Assembly (NCBI GenBank): GCA_002439285.1
Contig: DJTQ01000155.1
Location: 1-12,563 of the forward strand
DNA from: Paenibacillaceae bacterium UBA6304
GTDB taxonomy: Bacteria > Bacillota > Bacilli > Paenibacillales > Paenibacillaceae
DNA: 12,563 bases
Direction: 5' to 3'
Positions 7,182 to 12,563 of this stretch are shown piece after piece; position 1 is the stretch's first letter, and each line of letters begins with the position of its first letter. A program made the position numbers and the translations under genes. Below the pieces are notes generated by a model. The model was not told the origin of the DNA. It searched no databases and was given only the letters and a program-made list of their open reading frames with translations.

Positions 7182-7952
7182 ATGAAGAAGAGTGCAATTT
7201 TGGTACTGGTATTGGGTATGATGTTAATAGCTTTGGCGGGCTGCTCGGGCTCCGGCAAGGACGATAATAAGCTTGTGATCGGAATCGACGACAAGTTCGC
7301 CCCGATGGGTTTCCGGGACGACAATAATGACCTCGTCGGATTCGATATCGATTATGCGAGAGCAGCGGCGGAGAAGATGGGGATGGAGGTTTCTTTTCAG
7401 CCTATCGACTGGTCGTCTAAAGAATCGGAGTTGAACAGCGGACGGATCGACTTGATTTGGAACGGATATACGATTACCGATGAGCGCAAGGACAAAGTGT
7501 TGTTCACCAAGCCATATTTAAAAAATAGTCAGGTAGTTGTGACTTTGGCAGACTCGCCAATTGTTGCAATCAGCGAACTGGCCGGTAAAGTCGTCGGCCT
7601 TCAAACGCTCTCCTCCGCGGCGGATGCTTTGGATGCAAATCCGATTAAAGCCGAGATCAAAGAAGTTTCTGAATTTCCGGATAATGTGCTCGCTTTAAGC
7701 GATTTGAAGACAAAACGTCTGGATGCGGTCGTGATAGACGAAGTAGTAGCGCGCTATTATATGTCCAAAGAAGAAGGAACCTTCAAATTGCTTGATGAAT
7801 CGCTTGCTCCCGAAGAGTACGGAATCGGCGTGAAGAAAGGTAATGAAGAGCTGTTGGACAAGCTGCAAAAGGCATTTAATGATCTTAGCCAGGATGGGAC
7901 TGCGGCACAAATTTCCGAGAAATGGTTCGGGGAAGACAAGGTACTGAACTAG
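7182..7952 (+). CDS. Amino acid ABC transporter substrate-binding lipoprotein
   Basis: This 256-residue extracellular receptor belongs to SBP family 3 (polar amino acids). The N terminus has Lys-Lys, a hydrophobic core and the lipobox LAGC, so Cys21 is the expected lipid anchor. The mature part opens KLVIGIDDKFAPMGFRD, continues LVGFDIDYARAAAEKMG, and has WNGYTITDERKDKVLFTKPY (93-112), in which Arg102 is placed to hold the ligand carboxylate. VVIDEVVARYY (183-193) supplies Asp186, expected to bind the amino group. The ligand cannot be named; the WNG and hydrophobic pocket pattern would fit glutamine- or cystine-type receptors. The ATG has GGGGGAG 7 nt upstream. It is first of three importer genes and is separated from the permease by a terminator-like hairpin, which should raise receptor dose. 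Confidence 0.93.
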   Translation: MKKSAILVLVLGMMLIALAGCSGSGKDDNKLVIGIDDKFAPMGFRDDNNDLVGFDIDYARAAAEKMGMEVSFQPIDWSSKESELNSGRIDLIWNGYTITDERKDKVLFTKPYLKNSQVVVTLADSPIVAISELAGKVVGLQTLSSAADALDANPIKAEIKEVSEFPDNVLALSDLKTKRLDAVVIDEVVARYYMSKEEGTFKLLDESLAPEEYGIGVKKGNEELLDKLQKAFNDLSQDGTAAQISEKWFGEDKVLN

Positions 7953-7999
7953 ATTCAAGTTTCACAACTAATGTGGGAATTGAGAGAAACTGCATTACC

Positions 8000-8032
8000 A
8001 AACCGGATTGTACTATGAATCCGGTTTTTAGT
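8000..8032 (+). terminator. Intra-operon hairpin, likely partial terminator after the receptor gene
   Basis: AAACCGGATT (8000-8009) pairs perfectly with AATCCGGTTT (8018-8027) across an 8-nt loop, followed by TTAGTTTTC. It lies between the receptor stop and the permease ribosome binding site. A leaky terminator or 3' mRNA stabiliser here is a common way to make more binding protein than permease and ATPase. Confidence 0.7.
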
Positions 8033-8054
8033 TTTCATATGAGGAGAGTTAGAT

Positions 8055-8714
8055 ATGAGTCTGGATTATTTGTTGGATATTACGGGACCGATGCTGGAAG
8101 GTGCGAGAACAACGATCTTGCTGTTCTTTTTGGCGATTGTCACGTCCATACCGCTCGGGTTTGTCTTTACCCTAATGGTTAAGAGCCGGGTCAGACCTCT
8201 GGCCTGGATCGCCAATATCTATATTTATGTCATGCGCGGCACGCCGCTACTGCTGCAGATGCTGTTTTTCTGCTTCGGGTTGCCGGTTATCCCGGTGATC
8301 GGGGAATATCTGGTCATGGACCGCTTTGCGGCTGCGTGCCTGGCCTTCACTTTGAATTACGCCGCTTACTTCGCTGAAATTTTCCGGGGAGGTCTGCTGG
8401 CGATAGACAAAGGTCAGTATGAAGCGGCGCAGGTATTAGGACTTGGACGCTGGCACACGATGACCCGGATTATTCTGCCGCAGATGTTTCGGATCGCGCT
8501 TCCGGCGGTGTCGAATGAATCGATTACATTGGTGAAGGATACGGCATTGTTGTATGCGGTCGCGGTCCCTGAGCTGTTGCATTTTGCCCAAACCGCCGTT
8601 AACCGCGATTTCACGATCACGCCGTTTGTGGTTGCCGGTGTCATTTATTTACTGATGACGCTGGTACTAACTCTTTTATTTAAAATATTGGAGCGAAAAT
8701 TTAAATTTGATTAA
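8055..8714 (+). CDS. Amino acid ABC transporter permease (HisM family)
   Basis: This 219-residue inner-membrane permease has about five membrane segments (starting near 17-41, 53-82, 88-112, 150-175 and 190-210). [17 protein letters not shown] is the typical start of the amino acid permease core. The EAA loop, which contacts the ATPase, reads [20 protein letters not shown] (122-141). [15 protein letters not shown] is also standard for the family. It probably forms a homodimer, since no second permease gene is present. GAGGAG at 8041-8046 is 8 nt before the ATG. The gene ends 13 nt before the ATPase start. Confidence 0.94.
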   Translation: MSLDYLLDITGPMLEGARTTILLFFLAIVTSIPLGFVFTLMVKSRVRPLAWIANIYIYVMRGTPLLLQMLFFCFGLPVIPVIGEYLVMDRFAAACLAFTLNYAAYFAEIFRGGLLAIDKGQYEAAQVLGLGRWHTMTRIILPQMFRIALPAVSNESITLVKDTALLYAVAVPELLHFAQTAVNRDFTITPFVVAGVIYLLMTLVLTLLFKILERKFKFD

Positions 8715-8727
8715 AGGAAGACTTGCG

Positions 8728-9480
8728 ATGATGAATAATGCCATTATTGAAGTGACGAATATGCGAAAATCTTTTGATGCGCTGGAAGTGTTGAAGGACG
8801 TGTCCTTTAGCGTAGCTCCGAGCGAGGTGGTAGCGGTGATCGGACCTTCGGGCTCGGGGAAGAGCACGATGCTTCGCAGTCTTGCCCATCTGGAAGAAGT
8901 GAACGGCGGAAGCGTCCGGATTGGAAACGAATATTTAGTGAATGATGGGGCCTACCCGTCCGGGGCGAAGATCAAGGAAATCACGTCTCGCATGGGAATG
9001 GTGTTTCAGCATTTCAACTTGTTCCCCCATTTGACGGTAAGAGCTAATCTGGAATTGGCTCCAAAGCTGATGAAGAAGTCTTCGGCCGCGGAGATTCGGA
9101 GCAAGGCTTCTAGTTTGCTGGAAAAGGTGGGCTTGCAGGATAAGGGGGAGGCCTACCCATCCAATTTATCCGGAGGCCAGAAGCAGCGTGTTGCGATTGC
9201 CCGGGCGCTTATGATGAGCCCGGAGATCCTGCTCTTTGACGAGCCGACCTCGGCGCTCGATCCGGAACTGACGGGTGAAGTTCTGCAGGTTATGCGCCAG
9301 TTGGCAGAGGAGCGAATGACTATGATCGTAGTAACCCATGAAATGGGTTTTGCCCGGGAGGTCGCCGACCGGGTCATGTTCATGGCGGACGGCGAATTCA
9401 TCGAGTCGGGAACGCCGGATCAATTGTTCGGCAGTCCGCAACATGAGCGGACCAAATCATTTTTAAACCGGGTGCTGTAG
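8728..9480 (+). CDS. Amino acid ABC transporter ATP-binding protein (HisP/GlnQ family)
   Basis: This 250-residue cytoplasmic ATPase powers the importer. Walker A is GPSGSGKST (39-47), the Q-loop FQHFNLFPH has Gln94, the signature is LSGGQKQR (147-154), Walker B is [14 protein letters not shown] (167-180) and the H-loop His is 204 in [16 protein letters not shown]. All key residues are intact. A TTG at 8707 extends the frame upstream, but AAGGAAG (8714-8720) sits 7 nt before the ATG at 8728, which is the better start. The next codon is also ATG. An intrinsic terminator overlaps its stop codon, so the importer operon ends here. Confidence 0.95.
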   Translation: MMNNAIIEVTNMRKSFDALEVLKDVSFSVAPSEVVAVIGPSGSGKSTMLRSLAHLEEVNGGSVRIGNEYLVNDGAYPSGAKIKEITSRMGMVFQHFNLFPHLTVRANLELAPKLMKKSSAAEIRSKASSLLEKVGLQDKGEAYPSNLSGGQKQRVAIARALMMSPEILLFDEPTSALDPELTGEVLQVMRQLAEERMTMIVVTHEMGFAREVADRVMFMADGEFIESGTPDQLFGSPQHERTKSFLNRVL

Positions 9481-9499
9481 TCGCAGCCCCGGTTTTTTT
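9465..9499 (+). terminator. Intrinsic terminator overlapping the ATPase stop codon
   Basis: AAACCGGG (9465-9472) and GCTG (9474-9477, T9473 bulged) pair with CAGC (9484-9487) and CCCGGTTT (9488-9495). The loop is 6 nt and a run of seven Ts ends at 9499. The stop TAG (9478-9480) lies in the loop, so translation to the stop would open the stem. Confidence 0.85.
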
Positions 9500-9536
9500 G
9501 TACAATAGTTCGAGGGGAAGTAGAAATAGGATGATA

Positions 9537-9545
9537 GGTGAGGGG
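9537..9545 (+). promoter_or_regulatory. Ribosome binding site fixing the SGNH hydrolase start
   Basis: GGTGAGGGG lies 6 nt before the ATG at 9552. An earlier in-frame ATG at 9531 has GAGGGGAAG 11 nt upstream and is the second choice. Confidence 0.6.
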
Positions 9546-9551
9546 TGCAGT

Positions 9552-10739
9552 ATGGAACAAGACAGAATGCAAGACAAATCGGCCCATGATAAGGCCTTAA
9601 TGCGGGAGTATGGTTCCGCAACGGTTGTATCGATGGCTTCCAACTATATTATGGATCGCGAAGAAGCGTTTACGCATACATACCGGACCTATGTCCGGCT
9701 CCGGGAACAGGGAAGAATGGAGCTTCGATTCTGGTTCAGCAACGCGGTGGATTCCACCTGGGACAGAGGGGAAGTAGCCAAAGGCGGGCAACCCGGCGGA
9801 AATTGGCTGATTGAGGCCGCATTTGTAGCGGACGGTGGAACCGAAAGGAACGGGGAAGTTTCCGGTCCATCCCAGGTTTCGGTTACTTTTGGCGGTAGCC
9901 TGACCCGGCTGGTACGTCCAGGAGAGACGTTCTGGAGCGACCCTGTCGAGATCGACCTGCCGCAAGGCCATGATCTGGCCTTTACTTGGACGATCGCTTC
10001 GGGCTCCGGCAGATCGGTTCCTTATAATACCGAGCAGATGCTGGTAACAGCCTACAACACCCCCGGGAAACACGCGGATGAACCGGAAGGCGATTTGTTC
10101 GTGCCGTCGGAGAACCTGTTAGTGATGCCTGCTTGGATCGGGTATAAGAAACAAACCGGCCTGCGCATGGTGTTCTTTGGGGATTCAATTACCCAAGGTG
10201 TGAGAACGGCAAAGGACGGCTATGAATATTGGGTAGCGCGAATCGCAGAAGGGCTAGGCGCGGACTATAATGTCTGGAATCTCGGTTCGGGTTGGGCTCG
10301 CGCTTATGACGCCGCTGCGGACGGAGCTTGGCTTCATAAGGCCAAGCAAGGGGAACAAGTCTTGATCGCGCTGGGCGTTAACGATCTCGATATCGGCGAA
10401 CGGAGCGCGGAGGAACTGCTGCAGGACTTGACGGACATTGTTTCGATTCTCAAAGCGAACAATAACGAGGTTGAGATCATTCTGTTTACGGTGCCGCCGT
10501 TTAATTTCAGCGGGAACCGCGAGCAGGAATGGCGGAAGGTAAACGAAGCGCTGCGTACCGCCCCTCCTGCCGGGGTAAGCCGAGTATTTGATCTGGCCGC
10601 CGTATTGTCGCAGCCCACACCGCAGGAACACCGGGTCCGGCCGGAATTTATGAGCCCGGGGGACGACCCCCATCCTAACGGATTGGCAGGTAAGGCCGTC
10701 GCGGAGGCCTTTTTGCAATGGTATGAACGCAAGCTGTAG
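9552..10739 (+). CDS. Two-domain SGNH/GDSL hydrolase (putative acyl/acetyl esterase)
   Basis: This 395-residue protein starts at the ATG at 9552. The N-terminal half (about 22-190) is a beta-rich region with RLREQGRMELRFWFSNAV and VTFGGSLTRLVRPGETFWSDPVEI, the accessory pattern seen on some SGNH esterases, especially of actinobacteria. The C-terminal half (about 203-395) is the catalytic SGNH domain: block I FFGDSITQG (Ser212), block II Gly in NLGSGWA (245-249), block III GVND (275-278, Asn277), and block V DDPHPNG (371-377, Asp371 and His374). These enzymes remove acetyl or other acyl groups from carbohydrates or lipids. No signal peptide or membrane segment is seen, so it is probably cytoplasmic and its substrate would be imported. 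It follows the importer terminator by about 50 nt. A TACAAT at 9501-9506 may be its -10, without a clear -35. Specific substrate unknown. Confidence 0.9.
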   Translation: MEQDRMQDKSAHDKALMREYGSATVVSMASNYIMDREEAFTHTYRTYVRLREQGRMELRFWFSNAVDSTWDRGEVAKGGQPGGNWLIEAAFVADGGTERNGEVSGPSQVSVTFGGSLTRLVRPGETFWSDPVEIDLPQGHDLAFTWTIASGSGRSVPYNTEQMLVTAYNTPGKHADEPEGDLFVPSENLLVMPAWIGYKKQTGLRMVFFGDSITQGVRTAKDGYEYWVARIAEGLGADYNVWNLGSGWARAYDAAADGAWLHKAKQGEQVLIALGVNDLDIGERSAEELLQDLTDIVSILKANNNEVEIILFTVPPFNFSGNREQEWRKVNEALRTAPPAGVSRVFDLAAVLSQPTPQEHRVRPEFMSPGDDPHPNGLAGKAVAEAFLQWYERKL

Positions 10740-10832
10740 CAGGTAGCACATTTATTTATCCGGTGCTTGTTTACGGGAGCTTCTTTCTGGAGACTTTACA
10801 ACGGAGTAAATCGATACATTTTGAAACCTAAC

Positions 10833-10907
10833 GAACTCCAGTAGCGTTATTTAGGCAATAATAGGCGAATTTCTGCCTTCTTGCTGTAAATAACGTTTCT
10901 GGAGTTC
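10833..10907. repeat. Long imperfect inverted repeat (75-nt hairpin)
   Basis: GAACTCCAG (10833-10841) pairs with CTGGAGTTC (10899-10907), CGTTATTTA (10845-10853) with TAAATAACG (10887-10895), GCAA (10855-10858) with TTGC (10881-10884) and AGGC (10863-10866) with GCCT (10875-10878). Only small internal loops interrupt it. It lies between convergent genes and may slow or end transcription, but no long T-run follows on either strand. Confidence 0.8.
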
Positions 10908-10951
10908 TTTACATTCTGAATTAACCGCATATTAGCCCAATAAGGGTAACT

Positions 10952-10976
10952 GTGTTCGTTAGCCGGACACGAACAC
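10952..10976. repeat. 8-bp inverted repeat GTGTTCGT / ACGAACAC
   Basis: GTGTTCGT (10952-10959) and ACGAACAC (10969-10976) flank a 9-nt loop. A second GTGTTCGT at 11051-11058 could pair with the same right arm, so two alternative hairpins are possible. Confidence 0.6.
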
Positions 10977-11022
10977 CAAGCAACTATAATGACCGCATGC
11001 CATACGACTCGACCAAACTAAC

Positions 11023-11076
11023 AGCATCTCCAGTGACCGTAGCATCTCCAGTGTTCGTAGCATCCCCTGTAACTAT
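11023..11076. repeat. Three tandem 18-bp repeats
   Basis: AGCATCTCCAGTGACCGT (11023-11040), AGCATCTCCAGTGTTCGT (11041-11058) and a decayed copy AGCATCCCCTGTAACTAT (11059-11076). Units abut without spacers. In one plus frame they read as repeats of ASPV plus two residues within an open stretch 10952-11146 (GTG start, 64 residues), but nothing else supports a gene. The remaining bases to 11172 show no feature and no strong terminator for the regulator gene. Confidence 0.7.
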
Positions 11077-11172
11077 TGATACCCACACTACACATCTAAG
11101 CTGCTGCACTATCCGTTTAACTCCAGCGCCTACTAAATTCAGGTAACACAACGCAAGGATCACTACGGAGGT

Positions 11173-12563
11173 TTACTTGCTTCGATACTCCCGCGGGGTT
11201 TCGCCCTCCTGCTTCTTGAATACTTTGCTGAAGTATTTGACGTCATTGAAGCCGACCATCTCGGCGATATGCTGGAGCTTCAGGTCCGGATTCAGCATTA
11301 GCTTCTTGGCCTTGTCGATCCGGTACTTGGTCAGATAATCAGAGAAGTTGATACCGAATTCCTGCTTAAATTTGCGGGAAACATATTCGCGGCTGACATA
11401 GAAATGATGAGCGATCTCCTGGAGAGACAGCTCGTTCCGGTAGTTTTGTTCGATATAGTTAATAATTTCGCTGATTAACCGGTTCTCGCCCGAACGGCGC
11501 GCCGAGATTTCCGCGGCGAGACGGGTCATGAAACTCTCCGACCAATCGCGCCAGGCGAACGGGGAGAAGGTATATCTGTTCGTCAGAGGCGGAACTAGAA
11601 CAGGCTCAGCCGGTTCCGTTTCAGACACCAAGCTGTCGGCATCCTTCCCCAGGGTTTCTCGCAGCAGTCTCACGCGAAAAGACAGAATGTCTTTTTCCCA
11701 GGACTCGAGAAGTTCGGGGGATACAAAGCCCGAACGGCACAGTTCATCGATCCAATGCTGGGCGGTTGAAGTAATCTGACCGCGATCCCCGCTCAGAATC
11801 GCCGTTTTCCAGTCCTCCTGTACATTTTCAAAGGATAAATGCGTACCGCTCTCCACTATTTCCTGCGGGGAAAGGGAAGACTTTAGGCTATGAACGTATT
11901 GATCCGGCTGCAGCAGATTTCTGCGGCGGATCGCGGCATCCGCCTCGTCATACTGCCCGGGAAGGCTTTGGGGAAGCTCGCCGACGGTCACCAGGCCGAC
12001 ATGGACACGCCGCTGAAGTGTGTAAAACAGCCCGTCATTGATCCTTGAGATCAGTTCCGGCGCACGATCCGGCTGGCCCCAGGTCAGGATCACGATTTCC
12101 ATTGGCGCTCCCCAGTATTTGAATGCAATGCCTTGCCGTGAAGAGAGTAGAAATTCATTACAAATATTAATGAGTGAAAAATGCAGCAATTCGCTGTCAT
12201 GACCGAATCTTTGCAGCAAAGCGCTATCTCCGGAATCGATCTGGATGAGCAGCAGCCGTCCCTGATTCACTCCTTCGGGTATAACACCCTCCATTCGCAG
12301 TCGTCTGAAGGCGGATTCCGAGGAGCCCGGGTCGTCGATCAGCGAGGAAAGGAGCTTCTCCCCGTACACAGGTTTGAATTCGTTTAACTGGATGCTCTTC
12401 TGCTGGTGTTCCTGGCGGTCCTCTTCTTCGCGCCGCCACTGGCTGACGGCCTTGCTAACGGCTGCATTAATCGCTTGAGGCTCAATCGGCTTCAGGATAT
12501 ACTCAATGCCGCCGTGTCTTACCGTACTGCGGACAAACTCAAAATCGTCATGCCCGCTGATTA
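11173..12563 (-). CDS. YesN-type response regulator with AraC-family HTH, N terminus outside window
   Basis: About 462 C-terminal residues are visible; the frame stays open to the window edge, so the GTG at 12369 is internal. The end of a receiver domain is seen at 12370-12563: SGHDDFEFVRS, then GGIEYILKPIEP with the conserved Lys (codon 12490-12492). The phosphoacceptor Asp lies beyond the window. A middle region of about 290 residues (near 11479-12369) includes LLLIQIDSGDS and VHVGLVTVGELPQSLPGQYDEADAAI, as in the degenerate GGDEF-like part of YesN/CdaR-type regulators. The AraC double HTH covers 11176-11478 (SLQEIAHHFYVSREYVSRKF, then LQHIAEMVGFNDVKYFSKVF and TPREYRS). Such regulators pair with YesM-type sensor kinases and often control sugar ABC uptake operons; the partner should lie beyond 12563. 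It is convergent with the SGNH hydrolase gene. Confidence 0.93.
   Translation of the reverse strand, partial: ISGHDDFEFVRSTVRHGGIEYILKPIEPQAINAAVSKAVSQWRREEEDRQEHQQKSIQLNEFKPVYGEKLLSSLIDDPGSSESAFRRLRMEGVIPEGVNQGRLLLIQIDSGDSALLQRFGHDSELLHFSLINICNEFLLSSRQGIAFKYWGAPMEIVILTWGQPDRAPELISRINDGLFYTLQRRVHVGLVTVGELPQSLPGQYDEADAAIRRRNLLQPDQYVHSLKSSLSPQEIVESGTHLSFENVQEDWKTAILSGDRGQITSTAQHWIDELCRSGFVSPELLESWEKDILSFRVRLLRETLGKDADSLVSETEPAEPVLVPPLTNRYTFSPFAWRDWSESFMTRLAAEISARRSGENRLISEIINYIEQNYRNELSLQEIAHHFYVSREYVSRKFKQEFGINFSDYLTKYRIDKAKKLMLNPDLKLQHIAEMVGFNDVKYFSKVFKKQEGETPREYRSK

Larger units (their letters stand above)
10784..10976. repeat. Modular intergenic repeat element with boxes in both orientations
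   Basis: Related short boxes recur: TTTCTGGAGACTTTACA (10784-10800), TAACGAACTCCAG inverted (10829-10841), TTTCTGGAGTTCTTTACA (10896-10913), GTGTTCGTTAGC (10952-10963) and ACGAACAC inverted (10969-10976). The share of CTGGAGTTC/GTTCGTTA motifs suggests one degenerate dispersed repeat family. I recall similar boxes between genes of Paenibacillus, but copy number cannot be checked here. No coding sequence is seen through it. Confidence 0.6.

Noticed and set aside
9398..10751. Minus-strand open frames opposite the SGNH hydrolase gene
   Set aside because: The plus frame has the full SGNH motif set; the antisense frames are composition artefacts.
11023..11076. CRISPR-like array
   Set aside because: Units of 18 bp abut without spacers and no cas gene is near.
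10952..11146. 64-residue open frame with ASPV-type repeats
   Set aside because: It is built from the tandem DNA repeat and an inverted repeat, has a GTG start with a weak AAGGG upstream and no recognisable domain. Left as unsupported.
12367..12369. GTG as the start of the AraC-type regulator
   Set aside because: The frame continues upstream to the window edge with clear receiver-domain sequence, so the protein is a truncated response regulator rather than a short AraC protein.

Overview
The window reads as a chromosomal segment of a Gram-positive Bacillota, most likely Paenibacillus or a close relative in the Paenibacillaceae. The grounds are an SLH-anchored surface protein with DUF4073-like repeats, a YesN-type response regulator, a YwaF-family membrane protein, strong AGGAGG-type ribosome binding sites and U-rich intrinsic terminators. 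No rRNA, tRNA, CRISPR array, insertion sequence or phage gene was seen.

Layout. (1) 1-1769 (+): 3' part of a cell-surface SLH protein. (2) A probably bidirectional terminator (1788-1830) separates it from a leftward pair: a GH9 glycosidase without signal peptide (3868-2246) followed 35 nt later by a small AT-rich gene with a PH-like look (2210-1842). (3) A divergent control region (3869-4177) holds an extended -10 promoter and a perfect 18-bp palindrome just downstream of it, a candidate repressor operator for the GH9 gene. (4) 4178-7054 (+): a tight run of a 7TM-PAS-GGDEF diguanylate cyclase, a YwaF/TMEM164-family membrane protein and a Mug-type DNA glycosylase. (5) 7182-9480 (+): a complete polar amino acid ABC importer (lipoprotein receptor, permease, ATPase) with its own promoter, an internal hairpin after the receptor gene and a terminator over the last stop codon. 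(6) 9552-10739 (+): a two-domain SGNH/GDSL esterase. (7) 10740-11172: a convergent intergenic region with a long imperfect inverted repeat, repeated short boxes in both orientations and an 18-bp tandem repeat. (8) 11173-12563 (-): a YesN-type response regulator with AraC HTH output, cut by the window end.

Several genes fit a plant-polysaccharide lifestyle. A cytoplasmic GH9 enzyme would finish imported oligosaccharides, a cytoplasmic SGNH esterase could remove acyl groups from them, and YesN-type regulators often control sugar uptake. The cyclase would feed the c-di-GMP pool that governs motility and biofilm, and the SLH protein decorates the wall. These links are inference from family knowledge. 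No clearly new multi-gene system is visible. The parts most worth a second look are the modular repeat at 10784-11076, the palindromic operator with the GH9/PH-like pair, and the odd cyclase-YwaF-Mug operon.
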